Assembly: GCA_000980375.1 (NCBI GenBank)
Contig: LARD01000021.1
Span: 1 to 52,390 of the forward strand
Direction of reading: 5' to 3'
From: Clostridium sp. K4410.MGS-306
GTDB taxonomy: Bacteria > Cyanobacteriota > Vampirovibrionia > Gastranaerophilales > Gastranaerophilaceae
Length of the DNA: 52,390 bases
The position numbers were made by a program, and so were the translations under genes. Within the stretch, counting starts at the first letter, position 1, and each line of letters opens with the position of its first letter. The notes under the pieces were generated by a model. That model was not told the DNA's origin. It was given only the letters and a program-made list of their open reading frames with translations, and did no database searches. Shown piece after piece: positions 1-9,111 of the stretch.

Positions 1-1520
<1,520 letters not shown>

Positions 1521-1987
1521 CAGAAAGTTTATGTCCATCGGATACCGAAGTATCCTGCTCGACTTTGCTTTATTCGTGTCCGTTAAATTTTATTTGTTGT
1601 TGAATCAACAGGTATTTATCGTTTTTAGCTATTCTATTTTCAAGGTTCAAGTTAAGATTTGAGCAATCTATCGAGGACTGCTCGATACCAAACAAGCTTT
1701 TCCCAATCGAAATCAAGGAGCTTATTTAGTGGAAACTTGTTTTAGATTTTAGTCACCTTAATAGGTTTCCAACTCATCCTTTTTCTTTGACGTTACTTCA
1801 TCGTAACACTTCAAATTTTATTGTCAAGTAGTTTTTTAAAATTTAATTTTTTGTTATCGATCTTAAATTTTCAACTTAGTGTAAACCATTCCAAACAAGA
1901 ACTAGTTTTAAAATCTTTGGGTGCGTTTTCGGAGCTTCGGGATCAACTCCCGGCTTTTCGGTTTTCCCTCCGTGGCCCGCTGACCAC
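1521..1987 (-). other. rRNA operon 5' leader, structured
   Basis: No convincing gene lies between 16S and 2234. On the minus strand this is the transcribed leader from the promoter at 1994-2022. It holds a GC-rich structured block at 1930-1972: CGGAG (minus) can pair with CTCCG, enclosing a CGGGA/TCCCG hairpin at 1938-1952. Nearer the 16S gene, GAACCTTGAAAATAGAA (1632-1648, minus) and a nearby TGCTC resemble the antitermination boxA region of rRNA leaders, but only loosely. The interval 2023-2233 holds AT-rich DNA with the start signals of the next gene and nothing else I can name. Confidence 0.5.
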
Positions 1988-1993
1988 TCTTAT

Positions 1994-2022
1994 AATGTAG
2001 CTCAAAGGATTTTTAATTTCAA
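1994..2022 (-). promoter_or_regulatory. rRNA operon promoter (sigma70 type)
   Basis: On the minus strand there is a -35 TTGAAA (2022-2017), a 17-base spacer and a -10 TACATT (1999-1994). Transcription would start near 1987. It is the best match I found upstream of 16S; an overlapping TATAAG just downstream could serve as an alternative -10. Confidence 0.5.
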
Positions 2023-2190
2023 GCACTTTTTTTGATATTTTTTTAGATTTTTTAGGCCAATTTTTAAAACCCTTTCCACAAGAGGCTTTTCGGCTTTACA
2101 TTTCTTTATAATATGTTTTTTGAAAGCGTTTTTTTACAACAAATCACTTTATTAGACGAGGCATGTTCAAATTTAATTTAATAGAATAAT

Positions 2191-2204
2191 CATGTATCGA
2201 CATG
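2191..2204. repeat. short inverted repeat before secreted protein gene
   Basis: CATGT-ATCG-ACATG is a perfect 5-base inverted repeat with a 4-base loop, 18 bases before the ribosome-binding site of the gene at 2234. It could be an operator, but such a short palindrome may be chance. Confidence 0.2.
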
Positions 2205-2233
2205 TATATTAATTAAATAAAAGGAGAATCCCC

Positions 2234-2692
2234 ATGAAAAAAAATATACTAAATGCAGCACTGATAGGAGCAATTGTATTAGGCTGTACACAATTTTCCA
2301 TGAAAGCATGCGCAAATGACATGCCTTATGAACCTGTTTTTGAAAATGTACCGATTACAGAATCCATGACAACAACAGCAAAAGCAGAACCTGCTCAAAG
2401 CACAATGACACCTGTTGCTAAAACTGCGTCTGAATCTACACCTGCTGTAAATAATGCAGCAAATGCTGCTGAGTCTGGCAATCTGCAAAGCGCATTAATG
2501 CAAATTGACGGCGCACAGGTAGAGATAAGAAACCAGTTAATACAATACAAAAGTGAATATACAAATATAGATAATCAATATAAAGCAATCAAGCAGCAAA
2601 GAAAATTGAAAGCAAAGCAAGTAAAAGAAACAGAAAAAAAGATTAAGTCTCTTGATTCAACCAAAGAAAAAATCAGAAAGAACATGAATTAG
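2234..2692 (+). CDS. Secreted coiled-coil protein, function unknown
   Basis: A 152-residue protein that I do not recognise. The first 28 residues form a signal peptide: lysines, a hydrophobic stretch (ALIGAIVLGCTQF), then a likely cut after ACA-N. A cysteine at 18 raises a weak lipoprotein possibility, but the surrounding residues are not a good lipobox. Residues 45-85 are rich in Ala, Thr, Ser and Pro and probably disordered. Residues 85-152 are charged and helical (IDNQYKAIKQQRKLKAKQ), fitting a coiled coil. The start is firm: AAGGAG lies 8 bases before the ATG. It stands alone, divergent from the rRNA operon, and ends at a terminator. It probably acts in the periplasm or cell wall. Confidence 0.75.
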   Translation: MKKNILNAALIGAIVLGCTQFSMKACANDMPYEPVFENVPITESMTTTAKAEPAQSTMTPVAKTASESTPAVNNAANAAESGNLQSALMQIDGAQVEIRNQLIQYKSEYTNIDNQYKAIKQQRKLKAKQVKETEKKIKSLDSTKEKIRKNMN

Positions 2693-2725
2693 AATTTATT
2701 ATTTAATATATATATACATGACAAA

Positions 2726-2756
2726 CATCGTCTTTTATCGAGACGGTGTTTTTTAT
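2726..2756 (+). terminator. Terminator after secreted protein gene
   Basis: CATCGTCT pairs with AGACGGTG (one G-T pair) around a 7-base loop, followed by a run of six T. It closes the gene ending at 2692. Confidence 0.8.
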
Positions 2757-2760
2757 TGCA

Positions 2761-2791
2761 AAATAAAAAGCCGCTGTATAAAACTGCGGCT
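2761..2791 (-). terminator. Terminator after sepF
   Basis: On the minus strand AGCCGC pairs with GCGGCT around an 11-base loop and is followed by TTTTTATTT. It sits 50 bases past the sepF stop and ends the yggS-sepF transcript. Confidence 0.75.
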
Positions 2792-2841
2792 CTAATTATA
2801 TCCCCAACTATTCTTGTTTGTTGATTATGAATATTTGTTTG

Positions 2842-3327
2842 TTATTGAGGCTGATTCCACAAAGCATCTCTAATGAATTTGCTTTTTTGAGACTCAGAGC
2901 TCAAAGCTACGTTGCTCGGTGTGAAGATAAACACGCTGTCACCGATTTTTTGTTGATTACCGTTTAATGCATGAGTTGCACCGCACAAGAAATCAACGAT
3001 TCTCATTGCTTGTTCTTTATCAAGCAAGTGAAGATTCAAGATAATTGTTTTCTTTTCTTTTAACTGTTTTACGATAGAAACAGATTCTTCGTAAGAACGA
3101 GGTTCAGAAACACAAACCTCGTAACCTTTAAAGCCAGGATGGCTTACTACGTTAGAAGCCGGTGCTTGTGTTTGTTTTGATGAATACATTGGTTCTAAAG
3201 CAAGGTTGTCTGAAACAGGATATTCATCCATTTCATTTGCCATGTCTTCAAAAATATCATCTCTGCTCTCAAATCCTGATGTTAAAAACCCCACGATTGA
3301 TTTAATTTTGTCTGAAACGCCTGCCAA
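2842..3327 (-). CDS. sepF: Cell division protein SepF
   Basis: SepF binds FtsZ filaments and anchors the division ring to the membrane. The 161-residue protein has the family layout: an N-terminal stretch, a linker rich in Ser, Gln and Pro (50-65), and the SepF core (about 69-145) with EPRSYEES, ILNLHLLDKEQAMRIVDFL and KIGDSVFIFTPSNV. The start is a TTG: the reading frame has no better ATG, and a strong GGAGGAG lies 6 bases upstream. It follows yggS by 18 bases, the order known from Gram-positives and Cyanobacteria, so the two are cotranscribed. A usual membrane-binding helix may be partly degenerate, as the first residues (AGVSDKIKSIVGFLTSGF) are only moderately hydrophobic. Confidence 0.92.
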   Translation of the reverse strand: MAGVSDKIKSIVGFLTSGFESRDDIFEDMANEMDEYPVSDNLALEPMYSSKQTQAPASNVVSHPGFKGYEVCVSEPRSYEESVSIVKQLKEKKTIILNLHLLDKEQAMRIVDFLCGATHALNGNQQKIGDSVFIFTPSNVALSSESQKSKFIRDALWNQPQ

Positions 3328-3345
3328 TTTTTTCTCCTCCCGATG

Positions 3346-4002
3346 TTATGTAAATAGCTTTCTTCCGATTCTTATCATTGTTGCGCCGTATTCTAATGCT
3401 GTCTTGTAGTCATTGCTCATGCCCATAGAAAGTTCTTTTAGCTCATATGAATATGTTGTTTGCAATTCTTCTTTTAAATCTCTCATGCCTTTAAAAAGAA
3501 CCTTAAGTTCATTTTCAGCTGCAATGGGAGCTATGTTCATCAGACCTTCTACTTTTATTCCTTTTAGAGCAATTATTTGTGAGAAGTCTCTTTTCAAGTC
3601 ATCAACACTAAATCCTGATTTACCTTCTTCATTAGCGTTGTTTACCTGCAAAAGAATTTTTTGAACAATGCCTTTGGCCAGAGCATGCTCGCTTACAGAC
3701 GTTGCCAGTTTTAATGAATCTATTGAGTGTATCAAATCAAATGACCCAACCGCTTTTTTAACTTTGTTTGACTGCAAATGTCCGATAAGATGAAAACGAG
3801 AGTTTTGTTTTATCTCTTCGGGTAAAGAGCCAAATTTTTCCAGAGCATCTTGCACTCTGTTTTCGCCAAAGTCTCTTAATCCGTCGTTATAAGCTTCTAT
3901 AAGTTTGTCTGCTCCAAAGTATTTGGTGACAGCAATTATAATAGGTTTATAAGGTACAATTTCTTTTCTCAGCTCGGACAAGTTATATTCAACTGTACTC
4001 AT
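3346..4002 (-). CDS. yggS: PLP homeostasis protein, YggS/PLPBP family
   Basis: A cytosolic protein that binds pyridoxal phosphate and helps balance vitamin B6 and amino acid pools; it has no established enzyme activity. The 218 residues match the family length. The PLP lysine lies in AVTKYFG (Lys27). Family motifs FGENRVQD, FHLIGHLQSNK, IHSIDS, LLQVNN and LSMGMSNDY are in order along a single barrel domain. It leads the yggS-sepF pair, a conserved neighbourhood of division genes. The ATG is preceded by GAGGG, and a sigma70-type promoter lies at 4065-4093. Confidence 0.95.
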   Translation of the reverse strand: MSTVEYNLSELRKEIVPYKPIIIAVTKYFGADKLIEAYNDGLRDFGENRVQDALEKFGSLPEEIKQNSRFHLIGHLQSNKVKKAVGSFDLIHSIDSLKLATSVSEHALAKGIVQKILLQVNNANEEGKSGFSVDDLKRDFSQIIALKGIKVEGLMNIAPIAAENELKVLFKGMRDLKEELQTTYSYELKELSMGMSNDYKTALEYGATMIRIGRKLFT

Positions 4003-4064
4003 TTGAACTTAACCCTCTTCCCAAGAAATACATATTAGTAACCATGTATACTAATACTTTATAA

Positions 4065-4093
4065 ATTATAAAACATGTTCAAATAATGGACAA
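4065..4093 (-). promoter_or_regulatory. yggS-sepF promoter
   Basis: Minus-strand -35 TTGTCC, 17-base spacer and a perfect -10 TATAAT, about 60 bases before the yggS start. The rest of 4094-4225 is AT-rich with nothing further recognised. Confidence 0.6.
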
Positions 4094-4228
4094 ACTATTG
4101 CTAATTATTACAATACGGTTGTGTAAAAAATACACCCGAAACACATGCATGCCATGGTTTTTGCCATGTTTATAAAAAAGTCAAACCAGCTTAACATTTC
4201 TTTACAATTTACTGAAATCATAAATAAA

Positions 4229-4263
4229 AAAAGAGCTTTTGGATAATTTCCAAAAGCTCTTTT
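4229..4263. terminator. Bidirectional terminator
   Basis: A 14-base perfect stem (AAAAGAGCTTTTGG with its complement) with a short loop and T runs on both strands. It serves the secreted protein gene at 4283 on the minus strand. Confidence 0.85.
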
Positions 4264-4282
4264 TTACTTCTTTTTTTACAAA

Positions 4283-4597
4283 TTATAGATCTTCAAAAGA
4301 AGAGTGGTATTTTGTTTCATGGTCTGCAAATTTGTTTGGTCTTTCCACTGTAGGGTCAAGAGTTTCCAACAATGTCCAACCGATATCTTTCCATACAGAC
4401 TGTTTTTCTTCTGTTGGAATTGGTGTGACAGGGTCTTTTGTTTTTACATCGATAATTCTTGAAACTTCTGCAGAATATCCCTGGTTGTGAATAAACTCGG
4501 GAGAGATTGTATCTTTTACGGAAATTTCAGCATTGGCAGCTGTCGCAGCAACTGTAATAACAGCCAACACCATTGCATATTTTGTCAAATTTTTCAT
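4283..4597 (-). CDS. Small secreted protein, unknown
   Basis: A 104-residue protein with no family that I recognise. Residues 1-23 form a clear signal peptide (MKNLTKYAMVLAVITVAATA, cut likely after ANA-E). The mature part is about 80 residues, acidic and aromatic, with a conserved-looking block SVWKDIGWTLLETLDPTVER; it has no cysteine and no second membrane segment, so it is probably free in the periplasm or exported. The ATG has GAGG 7 bases upstream, and a TATAAT lies about 33 bases further up. It stands alone between terminator-bounded neighbours. Confidence 0.75.
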   Translation of the reverse strand: MKNLTKYAMVLAVITVAATAANAEISVKDTISPEFIHNQGYSAEVSRIIDVKTKDPVTPIPTEEKQSVWKDIGWTLLETLDPTVERPNKFADHETKYHSSFEDL

Positions 4598-4685
4598 CTG
4601 TAAACCTCGCGTTATTTAATATTATATATAGTATATTATTTTACGTTTTTAGGCAAATCCTTCTTATGCTCTATTTTATATAGAT

Positions 4686-5738
4686 TTAATTCCCGTTTTC
4701 AATTAATTTTAACAATTCAGGTAAAATATCATTTTCAGGTACTCTTTTAATTATTTCGCCTTTTTTAAAAATATACCCTTCCTTAATTGCACCGGCAACG
4801 CCATAATCGGCATGTTTTGCTTCGCCCGGGCCGTTGACAGGACAGCCCATTACTGCAACTGTAATTGGTTTATCAATATTTTGTAATGCGTTTTCTACTT
4901 TTTTTGCGAGTTCTATCAAGTTTATCTGACATCTTCCGCATGTCGGGCAAGAAACAAAATTAATACCTTTTTGTCTCAGTTCAAGAGATTTTAAAATCCC
5001 GAATCCTGCATGCACTTCTTCTACGGGATTTTCTGTCAATGATACTCTGATTGTATCACCTATTCCCTCTGAAAGAAGGGTACCAAGACCGACAGAAGAT
5101 TTTATGAGCCCGCCTTTTAGGGTGCCTGATTCAGTAACACCCAAATGCAAAGGATAATCTACCATGCCTGCAATCATTCTGTAAGCATCAATAGTAGTTG
5201 GCACACTGCTTGATTTAAGAGAGATTTTAATTTTATCAAAATCGTTATCTTCAAGGATTTGAATATGCCGCATTGCACTTTTTACCATCTTTTCATGCAA
5301 AGGAATATCCATTGCTGCAAATTCTTTTTCCAAAGAGCCTGCATTAATACCGATTCTTATGGGCACGTTGTTAATTTTTGCCAGGCTAACAACCTTTTTA
5401 ACATTTTCATCTCTGCCAATATTACCGGGGTTGAGGCGCAAAGCATCGATTCCGTTTTCAATACACTGTATTGCCAGACGGTAGTCAAAGTGTATATCAG
5501 CTATGACAGGAATTTTTACCTGTTTTTTTATTTCTTTTACAGCTGATGCAGCGTCTTTATTAAGAACAGCAAGCCTGATAATCTCACAACCTGCATCTTC
5601 CAGCTCTTTTATCTGTTGAACAGTCGCATTTACGTCACGTGTGTCGGTATTGCACATTGATTGGACGCTTACAGGAGCATCGCCGCCTATTTTTACATCA
5701 CCTATCCGGATTTGTTTTGATAATCTTCTTTTAATCAT
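4686..5738 (-). CDS. ispG: 4-hydroxy-3-methylbut-2-enyl diphosphate synthase
   Basis: IspG reduces the cyclic diphosphate MEcPP to HMBPP, the penultimate step of the MEP pathway to isoprenoids. The 350 residues match the short bacterial form: a TIM-barrel domain (1-255, with VQSMCNTDTRD, ADIHFDYRLA, LRLNPGNIG) and a C-terminal iron-sulfur domain. Cluster ligands are visible as Cys264 and Cys267 (SCPTCGRC), Cys299 (VMGCPVNGPGE) and Glu306. The gene is divergent from nusB. There is no Shine-Dalgarno sequence; a good promoter (5745-5773) ends only 6 bases before the ATG, so the mRNA is probably leaderless. Confidence 0.97.
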   Translation of the reverse strand: MIKRRLSKQIRIGDVKIGGDAPVSVQSMCNTDTRDVNATVQQIKELEDAGCEIIRLAVLNKDAASAVKEIKKQVKIPVIADIHFDYRLAIQCIENGIDALRLNPGNIGRDENVKKVVSLAKINNVPIRIGINAGSLEKEFAAMDIPLHEKMVKSAMRHIQILEDNDFDKIKISLKSSSVPTTIDAYRMIAGMVDYPLHLGVTESGTLKGGLIKSSVGLGTLLSEGIGDTIRVSLTENPVEEVHAGFGILKSLELRQKGINFVSCPTCGRCQINLIELAKKVENALQNIDKPITVAVMGCPVNGPGEAKHADYGVAGAIKEGYIFKKGEIIKRVPENDILPELLKLIENGN

Positions 5739-5744
5739 AATAAA

Positions 5745-5773
5745 TTTATAATAGCACTAAAAATTTGTTTCAA
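5745..5773 (-). promoter_or_regulatory. ispG promoter, leaderless type
   Basis: Minus-strand -35 TTGAAA (5773-5768), 17-base spacer, -10 TATAAA (5750-5745), then 6 bases to the ATG at 5738. The expected transcription start falls on the start codon. The -35 hexamer overlaps the region used by the divergent nusB promoter. Confidence 0.6.
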
Positions 5774-5796
5774 ATCTTTTTTTTTATGTCTATAAT
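5768..5796 (+). promoter_or_regulatory. nusB-ftsY promoter
   Basis: A perfect -10 TATAAT (5791-5796) with a weak -35 TTTCAA 17 bases upstream. The leader of about 27 bases carries AGGAAG before the nusB ATG. Confidence 0.5.
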
Positions 5797-5829
5797 AAAT
5801 ATAAGTATTAGCAAGAAAAGGAAGAACAA

Positions 5830-6489
5830 ATGCAAGCAAGAAGAGCTGCAAGAGAATTGGCTTTAATATTATTTTCTCAATTTGATAAAAAAATTACACA
5901 ATATAATCAAACAGAGTTTGAAGATATTATCCTAAAATCAGTACGAACACTAACAAACAATGCTATTGATGAATTAAAAGTATCTGTCGGAGCTATCAAT
6001 GCAATGAAAGAATATGTTGATACATACGAAGCAGAAAGCCCCGAAAACCTTAAACGCCCGATGCATGCCAACAATGTGCCTGTGCCCCTGCCTATGACTT
6101 CTGATTTGAGCGGAAGACTGGAAGAGCTTTTAAATATTTCAGAAAAAGTTGTGCTTGCTTTGGAAATTGCAGAAATGACAGCACTTGAGCATACCGGTGA
6201 TGTAAAAAGCTATGTTGTACAAATAGCAACAGCATATAAAGAACATGCTCAAGAAATTGATTCTCTTATTCAAAAATATGCTCACGGCTGGGATTTAGAC
6301 AGACTGGTGAAAATAGACAAAGATATTTTAAGAATTGCAATTGCAGAACTTCTTTTTATTGAAGGTGTACCCGTTAAAGTTGTTGTGGATGAAGCTTTAG
6401 AGCTTGCAAAAAAATATTCTACTGACGATTCATCCTCTTTTATAAACGGAATACTCGGCAAAGTAATTGATGAAAAAAAAGAGCAATAA
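5830..6489 (+). CDS. nusB: Transcription antitermination factor NusB
   Basis: NusB binds boxA RNA with NusE (S10) and supports antitermination and assembly of rRNA. The N-terminal signature QARRAARELALILFSQ and the C-terminal core (LDRLVKIDKDILRIAIAELL, VPVKVVVDEALELAKKYS, FINGILGKVID) identify it. At 219 residues it is much longer than the roughly 140 of E. coli; the extra length lies in the middle (about 50-130), as in cyanobacterial NusB proteins. It begins an operon with ftsY 17 bases downstream. AGGAAG precedes the ATG. Confidence 0.95.
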   Translation: MQARRAARELALILFSQFDKKITQYNQTEFEDIILKSVRTLTNNAIDELKVSVGAINAMKEYVDTYEAESPENLKRPMHANNVPVPLPMTSDLSGRLEELLNISEKVVLALEIAEMTALEHTGDVKSYVVQIATAYKEHAQEIDSLIQKYAHGWDLDRLVKIDKDILRIAIAELLFIEGVPVKVVVDEALELAKKYSTDDSSSFINGILGKVIDEKKEQ

Positions 6490-6506
6490 GAGTGTGATTA
6501 AAAATT

Positions 6507-7493
6507 ATGTTTGATTTTTTTAAGAAAAAAGATGAAAACAAACCTCAAAAGCAACAAGCCGCTCAAGAGCAGAGTGAGAAAAAAAGCATTTTCTCCCTTA
6601 CGTTTGAATCCTTAAAAAAAACAATTGAAAACACATCACAATCGCTTGTCGGCAATGTTGTAAAACAAATCGAAAACGAAGAAGAATTTGACGAATTTAT
6701 CCTTGACGACATGGAAGAGCTGCTCATAAAAGCGGACCTCGGGGTCAACACAGCCTCCGGTATTGTTGACAAGCTACGCAAACAAAATAAAATGAAACCT
6801 TCTCGGGTTAGAGAGTACTTACAAAACGAGTTCTCATCAATATTAACCGGTGCCGGTTCAAACGAATTGAATTTTAAAGACAATGAATTGAATCTATATT
6901 TTATTGTAGGTGTTAACGGAGCAGGCAAAACAACTTTAATAGGCAAGCTGGCAAACAGGTTTAAACAGCAGGGCAAAAAAGTTCTTGTGGCAGCAGGAGA
7001 CACTTTTCGTGCAGCAGCAGAAGAACAGCTCAATATATGGAGCCAAAGAGCGGGTGCGGATATTGTAAGAAATGACGGTGCCGACCCTGCGTCTGTTGTG
7101 TATGATGCAATACAAAAAGCAAAAAATGAAAACTACGACGTTATTTTGGTTGATACAGCCGGCAGATTGCAAAACAAATTCAACCTTATGCAAGAGCTGT
7201 CTAAAATAAAATCAGTTATTGATAAAAATGCGCCTGAAACTTTAAGAGAATCTATACTTGTGCTGGATGCCAACACAGGCCAAAACGGGTTGTCTCAGGC
7301 AAAAGTGTTTACAGAATGTGTTAACCTTACATCAGTAGCACTCACTAAACTTGACGGTTCTGCCAAAGGCGGCATTATAATTGCCATTGCAAAAGAAATG
7401 AATCTGCCTGTAAAATTAATCGGTGTAGGCGAAAAAATGGAAGACCTTAAGGATTTTGATGCACAGGATTTTGTAAAAGCGCTGTTTAGCTAA
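6507..7493 (+). CDS. ftsY: Signal recognition particle receptor FtsY
   Basis: FtsY is the membrane-associated GTPase that receives the SRP-ribosome complex and hands it to the translocon. The protein has 328 residues: a charged A region (1-30), an N helical bundle (30-120) and the G domain. Motifs seen are GVNGAGKTT (135-143), GDTFRAAA, DTAGRLQ (216 onward), TKLDGSAKGG and GVGEKMEDL. The A region is short, as in non-enteric bacteria. It follows nusB by 17 bases. Its last bases overlap the stop of the convergent sigma factor gene by 4 bases, with no terminator between them. Its partner Ffh is encoded at 37155. Confidence 0.97.
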   Translation: MFDFFKKKDENKPQKQQAAQEQSEKKSIFSLTFESLKKTIENTSQSLVGNVVKQIENEEEFDEFILDDMEELLIKADLGVNTASGIVDKLRKQNKMKPSRVREYLQNEFSSILTGAGSNELNFKDNELNLYFIVGVNGAGKTTLIGKLANRFKQQGKKVLVAAGDTFRAAAEEQLNIWSQRAGADIVRNDGADPASVVYDAIQKAKNENYDVILVDTAGRLQNKFNLMQELSKIKSVIDKNAPETLRESILVLDANTGQNGLSQAKVFTECVNLTSVALTKLDGSAKGGIIIAIAKEMNLPVKLIGVGEKMEDLKDFDAQDFVKALFS

Positions 7494-8155
7494 GCCAGAT
7501 TATTTTTTTCCAGCTCTTTTCTTATTTTGTTAAGGCCTGATTGAATAATTCTTGAAATACGTGAAGGTGAAATGTTGAAGTCATCTGACAACTCACGAAG
7601 CTTTTTATCTTGAAAGAATTTTGCTTCAATTAAATCACGTTCTCTTTGGGGTAAAAGTTTCATTGCTTCTTTAATGGCATGACTCATTTCCTGAAAAGCA
7701 GCCAGCTCATCCGGAGTTTGAGCATCATCTTTTATTTGTGTAGGATTTTCAGCCTCTGCCATTTCGTCAATAGACAAAATTGTTTTATAAACAGCTTCTC
7801 TTATATCGTCATTTGCTGTTTGAGCATCGGAATTAGATACCCCTTCTTTTTTGGTTTTTTGAGAGTACCATTTATATCTTCTTCTTACTTCGTTTCTTAT
7901 TGCCCATTTTATGGCTGTGGAAATGTAAGAATTGTTGTAATTTGTAATATCCGAGGTTGAGCACAGGTGATGAACAACCTGGGTTCCTATATTTACAAGC
8001 TCTGAAAAATCAATTAAATATGATGAAGAAAGTTTTTTAAACTCAATTTTGGCAATAGTTTCTATAAGCTCGTTATACTCTAACAGACTTTTTCTTATAG
8101 CAGCTTTTGTACTAATGTCCAATTTCTTCTCGCTTTTCAGTAATACTTTTGTCAA
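7490..8155 (-). CDS. Sigma-70 family factor, group 3, FliA-like
   Basis: An alternative sigma factor of 221 residues. Region 2 lies at about 45-105 (YISTAIKWAIRNEVRRRYKWYSQK read in two parts, giving the -10-binding helix), and region 4 with its helix-turn-helix lies at the C-terminus (LPQRERDLIEAKF, LRELSDDFNISPSRISRI). There is no region 1.1, which excludes the housekeeping factor. The IR-N-E-RRR pattern resembles the FliA/SigD class more than SigB or RpoH, but I cannot fix the subtype. Two sigma28-like promoters in this window (20434 and 32882) fit such a factor. The chosen start is TTG at 8155; TTG at 8122 is possible. A sigma70-type promoter lies at 8174-8202. Confidence 0.85.
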   Translation of the reverse strand: MTKVLLKSEKKLDISTKAAIRKSLLEYNELIETIAKIEFKKLSSSYLIDFSELVNIGTQVVHHLCSTSDITNYNNSYISTAIKWAIRNEVRRRYKWYSQKTKKEGVSNSDAQTANDDIREAVYKTILSIDEMAEAENPTQIKDDAQTPDELAAFQEMSHAIKEAMKLLPQRERDLIEAKFFQDKKLRELSDDFNISPSRISRIIQSGLNKIRKELEKNNLA

Positions 8156-8173
8156 ATATTTGAATCTGATATT

Positions 8174-8202
8174 ATTTTAAATTAAAAATGCAAAAGTGTA
8201 AA
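8174..8202 (-). promoter_or_regulatory. Promoter of the sigma factor gene
   Basis: Minus-strand TTTACA, 17-base spacer, TAAAAT; the expected start near 8167 gives a leader of about 12 bases without a Shine-Dalgarno sequence. Confidence 0.45.
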
Positions 8203-8210
8203 ATAGGCCG

Positions 8211-9074
8211 TTAATAATTTGTATCATTATATGTTTCAAATGCTCTGTAAGAGCTGCGCACCAGACCGGAAGCCACGATTTGCTTTATACCTGCCTGTTT
8301 TGCAAGCTGCTTAACATTTTCAAAATCTTTATCCGTATAATATTTTTCCACGGGCAAATGATGTTTTGTAGGCTGCATGTACTGTCCGACAGTGACTATA
8401 TCACATCCTACCGCATCAAGATCAAAAAAAGTCTGCTTGAGCTCATCAAAAGTTTCGCCAAGGCCTACCATAAGACCTGATTTTGTTTTCATGTTTGGAT
8501 ATTTTTCTTTTATGTGATTTAAAAAATCCAGCGAGCGATGATACTTTGCAAGAGGCCGTGCTTTAGGATATAGCCTTCTTACTGTTTCAATATTATGGTT
8601 AAAAACATCAGGATTTGCGTCTGCTACTATATCAATAAGGTCGTGTATACCTTCAAAATCCGGAGTAAGCACTTCTATTTTGATAGAAGGACACAGTTTT
8701 TTTGTTTCTAAAATAACGTTACGAAAGCAATCAGCACCTTGCAAAGGCAAATCATCACGGGTTACTGATGTGATAACAGCATATTCTAAGTTCAACTCTT
8801 TAATAGCCTGTGCAACTTTAAGAGGTTCCTCCGGGTCAATGCTCTGTGGGGTTCCGCCAGATATGTTGCAAAAACGGCAGTTACGTGTACAAATATTGCC
8901 CATTATCAAAAAAGTTGCGGTATTTTTTGCATAGCATTCTGCCTTATTAGGGCAGCGTGCAGCTTCGCACACTGTGTTGAGGCATTTGTGCTTGAGTATA
9001 GAACGCACAAGTTTTGTCTTTTCTGTGTCTATGATTCCTCTTTTTAGATAATCGGGTAAACGTTTTCTTTCCAT
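8211..9074 (-). CDS. lipA: Lipoyl synthase
   Basis: LipA is a radical SAM enzyme that inserts two sulfur atoms into protein-bound octanoyl groups to make the lipoyl cofactor. The 287 residues carry both clusters: the auxiliary motif CEAARCPNKAEC (Cys36, 41, 47) and the radical SAM motif CTRNCRFC (Cys62, 66, 69), followed by the family motif GGTP. The essential Arg-Ser-Ser near the end is seen in GLVRSSYRA. It lies 37 bases after lpdA on the same strand, so cofactor synthesis and a lipoamide-using enzyme are cotranscribed. A lipoate transferase (LipB/LipM) is not in the window. Confidence 0.97.
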   Translation of the reverse strand: MERKRLPDYLKRGIIDTEKTKLVRSILKHKCLNTVCEAARCPNKAECYAKNTATFLIMGNICTRNCRFCNISGGTPQSIDPEEPLKVAQAIKELNLEYAVITSVTRDDLPLQGADCFRNVILETKKLCPSIKIEVLTPDFEGIHDLIDIVADANPDVFNHNIETVRRLYPKARPLAKYHRSLDFLNHIKEKYPNMKTKSGLMVGLGETFDELKQTFFDLDAVGCDIVTVGQYMQPTKHHLPVEKYYTDKDFENVKQLAKQAGIKQIVASGLVRSSYRAFETYNDTNY

Positions 9075-9111
9075 AACTTTAGTTTAGCGCAGATATTTGT
9101 TTTGTCATATT

